From: Mycoavidus cysteinexigens_B
GTDB taxonomy: Bacteria; Pseudomonadota; Gammaproteobacteria; Burkholderiales; Burkholderiaceae
Assembly: GCA_031963465.1 (NCBI GenBank)
Contig: JASSUG010000008.1
Span: 62,001-126,000, forward strand
Length of the DNA stretch: 64,000 nucleotides
Direction of reading: 5' to 3'
A program made the translations under genes and the position numbers. Position 1 is the stretch's first letter; each line of letters opens with the position of its first letter. The notes under the pieces are model-generated. The model searched no databases. It was not told where the DNA came from and saw only the letters and a list, made by a program, of their open reading frames with translations. Positions 55,283 to 63,703 of the stretch are shown here, piece after piece.

Positions 55283-55832
55283 TCATTTCGTCGGCTCCAC
55301 TTTCTCACCTCGGCGATTCCGCACGTAATGTTCCGTCATCTTGATACTCGTATGCCCCAACTGCTTTTGCGCGCGCCGTATATCCCACGATAACTCGGCC
55401 TTATCCGTTCCCGCTTTCGCTCTTAAATCTCGAAATTGATACTCTGCTGCACATAAGCCCGCCGCAGTGCGCGCCTGCGCAAACATCGCCTGTAGAGTCT
55501 TCAACGCAACGCGCATTCCTAACTCATTCACCACCAAATCAACATGCCCTGTGTTGTGCTCGGCTTTTCCCTTTAATATGCGATCCAGCGTCTTTTCCAG
55601 ATGACCTGTGATCGCTATCCTCAGTTTTGTCTTCGTCTTGTTTTGCTGCACCAGCAGGTACCCTTCTTTTATATCCTGCTCTGTCATCTTTAAAATATCC
55701 GATGGCCGCTGACCCGTCAGATACGCTAAATCCATCGCATCGCGCAACGGTTGTCGAGCTTTCGCATAAATCGCTCCATATTCACTGTCTTCGATATACA
55801 CACTGTGCCCGTCTTCTCGGTAGCCCTTAATC
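55283..55832 (-). pseudogene. int: Tyrosine recombinase (phage integrase), 5'-truncated
   Basis: C-terminal catalytic part of a phage-type integrase. The frame is open up to the IS border (GIKGYREDGHSVYIEDSEYG), so the gene was cut there; about half the protein is missing. Catalytic Arg is in LTGQRPSDIL, then LRAKAGTDKAE, the His in QKQLGHTSIKM, and the Tyr in TEHYVRNRRG. The active-site region looks intact but the DNA-binding N-terminus is gone. It is probably the integrase of the prophage to the right. Confidence 0.85.
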
Positions 55833-57256
55833 CCAGCCCTTTCCGGGTGTTTGAACTATTTTAAATGAGGAGTATCAACGAATCGGAGAGAATGATGCTG
55901 AGAAAACTGTTTGAACAAGCGACAGCTAAGATGCCAATAAGCGTAATGACGCGGTTGTTGATGGGTTCAGTATTTGATAGTAAGTGGATAGACGAGGTAT
56001 TTGAAAAGAATAGGGAAGGGCAGTATTCGCGAGAATTGCTGTTTTCGACAGTAATAGAGATGATGTCGATGGTGTCTCTAGGGGTTTGCCAATCCTTGCA
56101 TAGTGCCTCGCAGACGTATAAAGAGAAATTAAATGTGGCGCTGAGTTCACTGTACGACAAGATCAATCGCACAGAGCCTAAGCTATTACAAGAGTTAGTT
56201 CGACAGAGCGCCATGCGCTTGGCCCCGGTGCTTGCACCGCTGAATTTGCCTGTTACGCTACCCGGTTACCGAGTACGAATGGTGGATGGTAACCACTTAC
56301 CGGCGAGCGAGAAGCGTTTAACAGCGCTAAAGGCGCAGACAGGAGCGGCGTTACCAGGCCATACTTTAGTGGTTTATGATTCAGATCAAAGTCTGGTTAC
56401 GGATATCGTACCCTGTAAGGATGCCTATGCATCGGAGCGTACAATAATCGAGCCTTTATTAGAAAGGGCCCAGTCTGGTGAGGTATGGATAGCCGATCGG
56501 CACTTCTGCGTTATGAACGTGCTCATGGGCTTGCAAAGCCGAGGCGCGTGTTTTATCGTGCGCGAAATAGGCCGGAATCACCCGAGGCTGTCTCAAGAAA
56601 GTGAGTTGTACCCTGTGGGGCGCTGTGAAACAGGTGAAGTTTATGAGCAAACGATTAACCTACGCGATGAAGATCAAACTTGGCGTCGGATTGAAGTGCG
56701 TTTAGATCATCCCACTAGCTCGGGCGACACCCGTCTTCGTATTTGGAGCAATCTGCCTGTTGAGGTGGGCGCGCAAAAGATTGCAGATCTTTACCGCAAG
56801 CGCTGGCGTATTGAAGGTATGTTCCAACGGCTGGAAGCTGATCTCAAAAGCGAAATTCGTACGATGGGGCATCCACGTGCCGCTCTATTGGGCTTTGCCA
56901 CAGCCGTATTAGCTTATAACATCCTAGCGTTACTCAAAATCGTGGTTGAGCAGGCTCATCAAGAACAAGAGGTCGAGGTATCTACTTACTATATGGCCAA
57001 TGAGGTTCGTATGGCCTATTACGGAATGATGAGTTTCTTGCCACCCGAGACTTGGGACAGTTGGCTCAAATTATATCAAAGCTACTCTTGCAGATTGCTC
57101 GTCATCTCGACCCGCAACGTATTCGGGTTCGGCGGCGTGGGCCAAAAAAGCCTAAAGCTAAATCCTACGTCGATCCCCTAACAGCCAATAAGCATTTCTC
57201 CTCTACCCGCGCTATTAAGGAGGCTGCTCTTTGAGTCGACACCGGGAAAGGGCTGG
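55833..57256 (+). mobile_element. IS4-type insertion sequence
   Basis: About 1424 bp with inverted ends CCAGCCCTTTCCGGGTGT (left) and CCAGCCCTTTCCCGGTGT (right, minus strand). It carries one transposase gene. The flanks show no matching target duplication: the left end cuts an integrase gene and the right end cuts a baseplate gene, which fits a deletion or rearrangement through the element. Confidence 0.88.
55865..57181 (+). CDS. IS4-family transposase with a C-terminal frameshift
   Basis: 438 residues. DDE catalytic region: Asp in RVRMVDGNHLPASEK, Asp in GEVWIADRHFCVMN, and the Y-R-E signature in LYRKRWRIEGMFQRLEADLK. The last residues differ from the family because the frame is shifted near 57060: another frame over 57052-57234 gives the usual ending QIARHLDPQRI then RRRGPKKPKAK. 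The catalytic domain is whole, but the tail is out of frame, so activity is doubtful. Confidence 0.85.
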   Translation: MRSINESERMMLRKLFEQATAKMPISVMTRLLMGSVFDSKWIDEVFEKNREGQYSRELLFSTVIEMMSMVSLGVCQSLHSASQTYKEKLNVALSSLYDKINRTEPKLLQELVRQSAMRLAPVLAPLNLPVTLPGYRVRMVDGNHLPASEKRLTALKAQTGAALPGHTLVVYDSDQSLVTDIVPCKDAYASERTIIEPLLERAQSGEVWIADRHFCVMNVLMGLQSRGACFIVREIGRNHPRLSQESELYPVGRCETGEVYEQTINLRDEDQTWRRIEVRLDHPTSSGDTRLRIWSNLPVEVGAQKIADLYRKRWRIEGMFQRLEADLKSEIRTMGHPRAALLGFATAVLAYNILALLKIVVEQAHQEQEVEVSTYYMANEVRMAYYGMMSFLPPETWDSWLKLYQSYSCRLLVISTRNVFGFGGVGQKSLKLNPTSIP

Positions 57257-57525
57257 CTTTTAAAGGACACTCATTACGTCTAACACTGCGCTACAACAGC
57301 ATCGCGGATTATTGGGCGATGGATGTTTTTGATTTAAAGCGTGACCGCTATACCGCCCAAGGGCAACCACTGGTCTTTGGCGTGCCGATTCTATGGCACA
57401 GGCCCGTTGATTATTGCTTTATCCTGACCGATGAAAGCGGCATGGGCTTCGATCCAGCAGGCGGAGAGGATTTAGGTCAGCGCTGTCTGCTCTATATTGT
57501 GGATAAGGCAGATATCGAGCTATGA
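57257..57525 (+). pseudogene. Phage baseplate plug protein, 5'-truncated
   Basis: The open frame continues from the IS end (FKGHSLRLTLRYNSIADYWA) into MDVFDLKRDRYTAQGQPLVF and ends LLYIVDKADIEL. This is the C-terminal part of a small baseplate plug-type protein of myovirus-like phages; the N-terminus was removed at the IS border. Its stop overlaps the start of the hub gene (ATGA), so the order is native. Confidence 0.7.
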
Positions 57526-58360
57526 AACAATTTGGCCGCCGTTACCAGTTGGCACTCGGCAATCAGCGCGATGGCTTACTGATCGATGCCTTACGAGTCT
57601 CGTTTGATATCTGTAAAACGATTGACGCTAAACCCAATCCGGCTCAGATATCTATCTGGAACCTCAATCGCACGCATTTGAATCAACTCTTAAGTGGCGA
57701 ATTCAAACGAGTGGCTTTATCCGTAGGCTATGCTGAACTGCCCTTGCTCTATATAGGCGATATCCTCAAAGCATACCTGCAACGCGATGGGCTCGACTCC
57801 ATTCTCGTGTTGGAATGTGCCGATGGCGATATCGATTATCGTACTGCACGAGTCTCGCTTACTCTTAAAGCAGGCACTCCTGATAGCCAGACCATCAAAC
57901 AACTAGCGCAATCGTTTAGCCATACACAATTAGGGGCTGTAGCCCAGGACGGCCCAATGGACTGCCGCGAGGTCGCGTCTTTTGCGGTAATGCGCGAGAT
58001 GCTTTCAATCAACTGGCTCAAGCCAATCAATCCGACTGGTCCATTCAAGATGGCGAAGTGCTAATGCTGCCTATAAGCTAAGTATTAGCCGATGAAGCTG
58101 TTTTGGTTTCACAAGATACCGGCATGATCGGTGCGCCTGAGGTCAGTGATGATGGACTCATTATTACCGCGTTGCTTAATCCTGCGATTCGCATAGGAGG
58201 TTTGGTGCGCGTGCAATCGATCACGGAATCTTTCAATGGTGACTATAAAACTGTCAGCATCTCGCATTGCGGGGATACCTACGGAGATGAGTAGCTAACG
58301 ACGATTACAGGCATTGGGGGAAGTTTTACCCCTCTTCATCGACAGGATAGACAAGAATGA
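57522..58360 (+). pseudogene. Phage baseplate hub gene, inactivated by three lesions
   Basis: The first 155 or so codons read as a baseplate hub protein (MKQFGRRYQLALGNQRDGLL, DAKPNPAQISIWNLNRTHLN). Near 57990 the frame shifts: the next frame continues DAFNQLAQANQSDWSIQDGE. Then a TAA at 58079 and a TAG at 58292 interrupt VLADEAVLVSQDTGMIGAPE and GDTYGDE-LTTITGIGG, the latter probably a former Trp codon. The last codons reach 58360, overlapping the spike start by ATGA. The gene is dead, which should block tail assembly. Confidence 0.8.
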
Positions 58361-59055
58361 ACTGGCATACCCCATCACTCGATACGGCAATTGAATCCAG
58401 TATCACCACAGCACTTAAAAAGGTCCATGTGGCGCTGCCTGGCCGTATTTTGAGTTTCGATCCGAGCACCCAAACTGCCTCTGTACAGCCTCTGATTGAG
58501 CAAATTTTACAGCATGATCAAGCTGCCCCTTTGCCGATGCTGACCGATGTTCCAGTGCAGTTTCCGCGAGGCGGGGCGTTTGTGATGACCTTTCCAGTGG
58601 CACCAGGCGGTGAGTGCTTATTGGTTTTTGCTGAGCGCTGTATTGATGGTTGGTTCGCCAGTGGCCAATCCAGCATACCACTCGATTATCGCCTGCATGA
58701 TTTATCCGATGGCTTTGCGCTGATGGGGTTTTCTTCCTTACCCCATGTCATTCCGAATTTAGCCAATGACGCGGTGATGATGCGCACGCTCGATGGCAGC
58801 GCTTATTTCAAGCTCGATCAAGCAGGGCAAATGACGATTAGTGGAACACAACTGACGATCCAATGTCCGGTCGTTGTTGAACAACTGTTGACCTATCAGG
58901 CGGGTTTAAGCGGCACCGGCAGCGCAGCAGGCACTACCATCAGCGGCAATATTTCGCATAGCGGTGGGGAGCTCAGCTCCAATGGCGTAACGCTGCACTC
59001 TCACCAGCATAGTGGCGTCAAAGCCGGCGGTGACCTCTCAGGCGGTCCACAATGA
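58357..59055 (+). CDS. Gp138-type membrane-puncturing baseplate spike protein
   Basis: 232 residues. N-terminal domain typical of the Gp138 family (VALPGRILSFDPSTQTASVQ then PLIEQIL, DVPVQFPRGGAFVMTFPVAP, GECLLVFAERCIDGWFASGQ) and a Gly/Ser-rich, His-containing C-terminal tip (VTLHSHQHSGVKAGGDLSGG). It would form the trimeric spike at the tail tip. Start and stop overlap neighbours by 4 bases. Confidence 0.85.
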   Translation: MNWHTPSLDTAIESSITTALKKVHVALPGRILSFDPSTQTASVQPLIEQILQHDQAAPLPMLTDVPVQFPRGGAFVMTFPVAPGGECLLVFAERCIDGWFASGQSSIPLDYRLHDLSDGFALMGFSSLPHVIPNLANDAVMMRTLDGSAYFKLDQAGQMTISGTQLTIQCPVVVEQLLTYQAGLSGTGSAAGTTISGNISHSGGELSSNGVTLHSHQHSGVKAGGDLSGGPQ

Positions 59056-59399
59056 AAGTACGGCGGCTCGATGCCAACCACGACTGGACATTCGGACAGG
59101 GACGAGCCAATTACGCCAACCATGCTGAATCGGTCGCTCAGCGCGTCAAATCTCGCTTATTGTCGTTTCAAGGCGATTGGTTTCTTGATCTGGAACACAG
59201 CCTACCATGGCTACCCAACTTTGAACGGCCTGCGGATTTACGGCAAATTGAATCCATGGTCAAGCGCACGATTTTGCATACGCACGGTGTACGCGAGCTT
59301 CTAAATTTAGAGTTGGAATGGGACGCCAGTACGCGTCGTTTAACCATTACCGCTCAGCTTAAAAATCACGATGATCAATTGATAGAGATCACGAATTAG
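59052..59399 (+). CDS. Baseplate wedge protein, gp25/W-like
   Basis: 115 residues (MKVRRLDANHDWTFGQGRAN). The pattern VAQRVKSRLLSFQGDWFLDL then EHSLPWL fits phage gp25/W-type baseplate wedge proteins. Overlaps the spike stop by 4 bases. Confidence 0.75.
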   Translation: MKVRRLDANHDWTFGQGRANYANHAESVAQRVKSRLLSFQGDWFLDLEHSLPWLPNFERPADLRQIESMVKRTILHTHGVRELLNLELEWDASTRRLTITAQLKNHDDQLIEITN

Positions 59400-59425
59400 A
59401 TTCACCCCCCAAAAGGAAAAAACCC

Positions 59426-59551
59426 ATGCAAACTGTCAATATTAAACTTGCTGCATTCTATAAAATACTGTGGCATATTGCCGCGGCCATATTTATCGGC
59501 ATGACCCTTGGATGCGTGCTCGATATTCTTAAAGTGATATGCCTGTCTTAA
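59426..59551 (+). CDS. Small membrane protein in the baseplate operon, 41 aa
   Basis: A frame with AAGGA eight bases before the ATG at 59426: MQTVNIKLAAFYKILWHIAA then AIFIGMTLGCVLDILKVICL and S. One hydrophobic helix (about residues 11-35). It sits between the wedge and J genes, 4 bases before the J start. No family recognised. Confidence 0.5.
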   Translation: MQTVNIKLAAFYKILWHIAAAIFIGMTLGCVLDILKVICLS

Positions 59552-59555
59552 AAAC

Positions 59556-60701
59556 ATGGCACACCTCACTGAACAAGGGTTCATCATTGAGCGATTGGAT
59601 ACTAATCTCGCTCAGCTCGATGCAGGCTTTCGCACGATTTATGGCGCTGACATCAATACCGATCCTGATAGCCCCGATGGGCAGTTCATTGGCCTGATCG
59701 CCCAAATTAAAACCGATCTGGAAGAGCTCGCGGAATCCATTTACAAAGCGCTCGATTCCGAAGCCGCCAGTGGCGTTTGGCTTGAGCAACGCGTCGCCTA
59801 TGCCGGATTAACTCGCAGACAAGCACGCTACAGCTATCTACGCAATACGATCTTAACCGGCACACCCCGCACTTTGATTCCGGCAGGCGCAGCACTGACC
59901 GATCCGCATCATCGACGTTGGTTATTGGCTGCCGATACGACGCTTAACAAAAATGGCTCAGCTCAGGCCGACTTAAAAAGTGAAACGCTCGGCGCATTGA
60001 CTTTGCCTGCACAAACCGAACTCACCATCGAAACGCTCTTTTTAGGATGGCGCTCAGCTCAAAGCAACCAAGCCGCAGAAGTCGAAGAAGAGGAAGAAAC
60101 CGATGCCGAACTGCGAGGCCGTTTCTTTATTAGTCGAGCAAAAGCAGCACAAAACTCGGTCGATGGGATGATCGTCAAGTTGCTTCAACTCGCTGATGTC
60201 AGGCAAGCGGTGTGTTTAGAAAATGACAGCAATATTCCCAATGCCGATGACGTACCTGCGCATAGCCTAAATATTATTGTAGAGGGCGGCTCTGATACCG
60301 AAATTGCTCAGGTGATCTTTGAGAATAAAACCGCTGGCACAGGGTTACGCGGCGAAGTTCAATGTCAAATTCGTGACAACAAGGACATGGCTCGCACTAT
60401 TCGCTTTGATCGACCTGCTGTCGTCGCTTGTGCCGTCTATCTCGAAGTACGCCGCAATGCGCATTTTACTGCGGTGGATGTCGATGCAATCAAAGCCGCC
60501 ATTGCACAAACTCCTTTCAGCATTGGTGAAGCAGTATTGCTCTCGCGCTTATATAGCCCGATTAATACCGTACAAGGGTTTTGGGTTGAAACGCTCAGGA
60601 TTGGCCGGCAGGGCGAAACACTGACTGCCAGCAATATTGAGTTCGGCGTGCGCGAGATGGCGCGTTTTGCAAGTGCTGATATTGAAGCCATCTTGCTGTA
60701 G
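59556..60701 (+). CDS. Baseplate J/gp47-like protein
   Basis: 381 residues. Features of the J/gp47 family: QLDAGFRTIYGADINTDPDS then PDGQFIGLIAQ, SGVWLEQRVAYAGLTRRQAR, and DAELRGRFFISRAKAAQNSV. It would link wedge and hub at the baseplate periphery. Frame intact. Confidence 0.9.
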   Translation: MAHLTEQGFIIERLDTNLAQLDAGFRTIYGADINTDPDSPDGQFIGLIAQIKTDLEELAESIYKALDSEAASGVWLEQRVAYAGLTRRQARYSYLRNTILTGTPRTLIPAGAALTDPHHRRWLLAADTTLNKNGSAQADLKSETLGALTLPAQTELTIETLFLGWRSAQSNQAAEVEEEEETDAELRGRFFISRAKAAQNSVDGMIVKLLQLADVRQAVCLENDSNIPNADDVPAHSLNIIVEGGSDTEIAQVIFENKTAGTGLRGEVQCQIRDNKDMARTIRFDRPAVVACAVYLEVRRNAHFTAVDVDAIKAAIAQTPFSIGEAVLLSRLYSPINTVQGFWVETLRIGRQGETLTASNIEFGVREMARFASADIEAILL

Positions 60702-60722
60702 ACACCAACTCGGATACACACC

Positions 60723-61376
60723 ATGTCTTATGATTCACTACTCATTTGGCAGTACAAAGGCAAACCCAAAGCACGTGCCACCGCACAGCTGATCGATCAG
60801 TATTTTAGCGACACATGGCAGGGCTTCTCCGACCTGCCCAATGCACTCAATATTGAAACTGCTTCGGGCAAAAACCTCGATTTAGTCGGTCAACATGTTG
60901 GCCAATCCCGTGCCTTGACGGGCCTTGCTCCTCGCCGCCTATTTGGCTTCGAGCGTGCCCTTGGTGCTCAAGGGTTGAGCCGAGCAGGTTTAGGCGGCGG
61001 CAAATGGTATCGCATAGGCGACGTCGTCACCGATTCTGTCGTGCTTGATGACGATGACTTTCGCTTTCTCATCAAATGCCGGATCGCTAAAAACCATATG
61101 CTCGGCACGGTCCCAGATATTACGCAGGCACTCGATTTTATCTTTGGAGGGCAAGCCAGCGTCTATGACCAGTACGACATGAGTTTTACGGTCACGATTC
61201 GCAGTGATCAAGTCACCGCTTGTAAGCGTTACGCCATTCAAAATTTAGATATTTTGCCTCGCCCAGCAGGCGTCAACGTCAAATATGTCGTCTTAGCCAA
61301 CATCACCGCTTTCGGATTCGCCGGTTCACCTGGCGCATTCGCTTTTAACCATGGAAAATTTGCGAGGTATTTATGA
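60723..61376 (+). CDS. Phage tail protein, DUF2612 type (I-like)
   Basis: 217 residues. QYKGKPKARATAQLIDQYFS and GKNLDLVGQHVGQSR are typical of DUF2612 proteins that sit after J in such phages, in the place of protein I. The C-terminus has GFAGSPGAFAFNHGKFARYL. Its stop overlaps the fibre start by 4 bases. Confidence 0.85.
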   Translation: MSYDSLLIWQYKGKPKARATAQLIDQYFSDTWQGFSDLPNALNIETASGKNLDLVGQHVGQSRALTGLAPRRLFGFERALGAQGLSRAGLGGGKWYRIGDVVTDSVVLDDDDFRFLIKCRIAKNHMLGTVPDITQALDFIFGGQASVYDQYDMSFTVTIRSDQVTACKRYAIQNLDILPRPAGVNVKYVVLANITAFGFAGSPGAFAFNHGKFARYL

Positions 61377-62314
61377 CTCTTTATCAACGTCCTGATGAAC
61401 ACGTCTTTGCTGAGGGTGCACGCCCTGGCGAAGTTCAACTCTTTCCCGATCTCTCGCGAGGTTGGGGCGTCGCCTTTGAGCAAACTGGCGGCATTCCGCC
61501 GATGGAATGGTTCAATTTTATTGGCAAACGCGCTGATGAAGCCATTCGCTATCTCATGCAACGCGGATTGCCCGAATGGTCCGATACGGAAGAATATCCT
61601 GAAAGCAGCTATATTCAATATGCTGGCAAAACCTATCGAGCCAAGGTAGAAAATAAAGGCAAAATCCCTCAAAACAGCTTGGCTGAGTGGGAAGAATGGG
61701 GGTTCACACGCGCAGCCCTCGATGAGTGCTTTCACCCCAAAGACGGGGAGTTGGCTTGGCCCAAAATCACAGCAACGCCAACAACCTTAAGTGGATATGG
61801 CATCACTAACGCCGCGCCTCTTGACAGCCCAGCATTTGTCGGCTCGCCCACCGCTCCCACGCCCAATGAGGCCAAAGATAGCAGCACAAAGATTGCCACC
61901 ACTGCTTTTACTCAGAATGCGATTCTGGCTGCGTTTAATGGGCCTAACCAACAATTGCGAGACGACGATGGGTTTCAAAAATTACCTGGTGGACTGATTC
62001 TCCAATGGGGTCGGGAAAGAACCAGGGTCGGTTCATCGACAACGATTACGTTTCCGGTGAAGTTCCCAACAGTGAAACTGGTTGTTATTGTCACGGCTGT
62101 TCAAGACGTACTAAATATTTACACAACCCCTGCATACGCGACCAACCAATATAACGACTACACTGCTACGCCCAATGACAGAGATGCCGACACAGCATCC
62201 TCCACATTTAATGTCCACGGACGCCATGGAGGTAGAGTGAGTGTGCGCAAAATGTCCCCTGAAGCAGAAGAACCTGGCAAATGCTGGTTAGATTGGTTTG
62301 CTCTTGGGTATTGA
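61373..62314 (+). CDS. Phage tail fibre protein with gp53-like C-terminus
   Basis: 313 residues. N-terminal attachment region (QLFPDLSRGWGVAFEQTGGI), a middle with SAFVGSPTAPTP-type collagen-like/fibre repeats, and a C-terminal receptor-tip domain starting FQKLPGGLILQWGRERTRVG and ending CWLDWFALGY, as in gp53-like fibre tips. It should determine cell-surface recognition. Confidence 0.85.
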   Translation: MTLYQRPDEHVFAEGARPGEVQLFPDLSRGWGVAFEQTGGIPPMEWFNFIGKRADEAIRYLMQRGLPEWSDTEEYPESSYIQYAGKTYRAKVENKGKIPQNSLAEWEEWGFTRAALDECFHPKDGELAWPKITATPTTLSGYGITNAAPLDSPAFVGSPTAPTPNEAKDSSTKIATTAFTQNAILAAFNGPNQQLRDDDGFQKLPGGLILQWGRERTRVGSSTTITFPVKFPTVKLVVIVTAVQDVLNIYTTPAYATNQYNDYTATPNDRDADTASSTFNVHGRHGGRVSVRKMSPEAEEPGKCWLDWFALGY

Positions 62315-62324
62315 GACGAACCCA

Positions 62325-62792
62325 ATGAAATTTGAAACAACCTGGACTCACACTCAAAACAAACCGAACACTTTTATGTTTTATTATTCAAAAACAACGC
62401 GGGGTTTTTACTGCGTGGAGATACACGGCAACAAAATTCCACAGGATGCCGTAGCGATTACTCGTGAAGAGCATCGGGCATTGCTCAATGCTCAATCTAA
62501 AGGCAAAACTATTCAGCCAGATGAAAAGGGCTATCCGGTTGCCGTCGATCCTCCACCCCCTACGCCTGAACAGCGAGCGGAAATGGCTTTATACCAACGC
62601 CACGCATTGATGAACGAAGCGACTTTAAAGATCGCGCCTTTACAAGATGCCGTAGACCTCAACATCGCCACTGAGGACGAAAAACAGCGACTCAAAGCAT
62701 GGAAACTGTATCGCGTCACACTCAATCGCATCGAGCAGCACTCCAGCTTTTCGACCGAGATCGAATGGCCTAAACCACCTGATGAGAATTGA
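62325..62792 (+). CDS. Tail fibre assembly protein (Tfa-like)
   Basis: 155 residues from the ATG at 62325 (MKFETTWTHTQNKPNTFMFY); an earlier in-frame start overlaps the fibre gene. The region KTIQPDEKGYPVAVDPPPPT then PEQRAEMAL and AVDLNIATEDEKQRLKAWKL is the Tfa signature. It chaperones trimer formation of the fibre encoded just upstream. Confidence 0.85.
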   Translation: MKFETTWTHTQNKPNTFMFYYSKTTRGFYCVEIHGNKIPQDAVAITREEHRALLNAQSKGKTIQPDEKGYPVAVDPPPPTPEQRAEMALYQRHALMNEATLKIAPLQDAVDLNIATEDEKQRLKAWKLYRVTLNRIEQHSSFSTEIEWPKPPDEN

Positions 62793-62846
62793 GCTCAATC
62801 GATATTGTGCTGACCGCCTCCGTGCGATCTTTTTTCATCTGCAAGA

Positions 62847-63389
62847 ATGAAACTCATGAACGTAGAGCACTATATCGACCGCCTGCTTGAGCGCGAAGGT
62901 GGTTACTCAAACCACCCAAAGGATAGCGGCGGCGAGACGCAGTGGGGCATTACGATAGCCGTTGCCCGTGCCTCAGGCTACACCGGCCAGATGAAAGCAA
63001 TGCCACGGGAAACAGCGAAGGCAATCTACCGTCAACGCTATTGGCTTCAACCTCGCTTGGATCAAATCGACGCGATTCACCCTAAGCTCGCTGAGAAACT
63101 ATTCGATATCGGCGTCAATTGCGGCCCCTCTATCGGCATTCGCTTTTTACAGCGGGCGCTGAATATTTTAAACGGCACAAATAAACTTGCCGTAGACGGC
63201 TGCATCGGACCAGAAACGCTTTACGCATTAAAGCAATTCAAAGCCGCACGAAACGCAAATGGCCTCAAAGTTCTACTGGCCATGGTTAATGCTCAACTCT
63301 CCGTGCACTACATTGAGATCGCAGAACATTATCCCAAAAATCAAACCTTTATTTACGGTTGGCAACTCAACCGTGTCCTGGGCGTATAA
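62847..63389 (+). CDS. Phage endolysin, GH108 N-acetylmuramidase-like
   Basis: 180 residues. The catalytic motif is LLEREGGYSNHPKDSGGETQ then WGIT, with the Glu in EGG; a C-terminal peptidoglycan-binding region has LAVDGCIGPETLYALKQFKA. It would cut the glycan backbone to release phage. First lysis gene. Confidence 0.88.
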   Translation: MKLMNVEHYIDRLLEREGGYSNHPKDSGGETQWGITIAVARASGYTGQMKAMPRETAKAIYRQRYWLQPRLDQIDAIHPKLAEKLFDIGVNCGPSIGIRFLQRALNILNGTNKLAVDGCIGPETLYALKQFKAARNANGLKVLLAMVNAQLSVHYIEIAEHYPKNQTFIYGWQLNRVLGV

Positions 63390-63409
63390 AACCCTTTATT
63401 AAAACAAAC

Positions 63410-63703
63410 ATGAACCTTCACGAACATGACCGAACCATTGCCACACTCGCTGCGATGGGGGCCGCCATTGCTATTGGCAAACTGCTTACTGGTGGTGAAA
63501 AGATCACCGCGCGGCTGATTATCGGGCGCATGATCGTCGGCGCGGGCTTAAGCGTCGCTGCGAGTTCCATCCTCACGCTCTTGCCTGAATTGCCTGCAAT
63601 TGCCATTACGGGTCTCGGCGCAGCATTCGGCATTTTAGGTCAGTCTTATCTTGAATTGGCCGTGCAACGCTGGTTGGACAAACGATCCAATCATGCTGAA
63701 TAA
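63410..63703 (+). CDS. Phage holin
   Basis: 97 residues from the ATG at 63410 (MNLHEHDRTIATLAAMGAAI). Three hydrophobic stretches (about 12-24, 40-57 and 60-82) fit a class III/LydA-type holin. It would form the inner-membrane pore for the endolysin. Overlaps the next gene by 11 bases. Confidence 0.75.
   Translation: MNLHEHDRTIATLAAMGAAIAIGKLLTGGEKITARLIIGRMIVGAGLSVAASSILTLLPELPAIAITGLGAAFGILGQSYLELAVQRWLDKRSNHAE

Larger units (their letters stand above)
52246..55300 (-). repeat. Diverged direct repeat, copy 2 (WD40 unit)
   Basis: Same order as 46605-49745: about 260 bases of 3' flank beginning TTTTTATCG at the IS66 border, WD40 gene, hairpin, integrase 3' end. Similarity in the flank is high but not perfect, so the duplication is not recent. 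Confidence 0.7.

Noticed and set aside
57238..57260. Reading the baseplate plug start inside the IS end (TGKGLAFKGH)
   Set aside because: Those first codons belong to the IS inverted repeat; the phage part begins after it.
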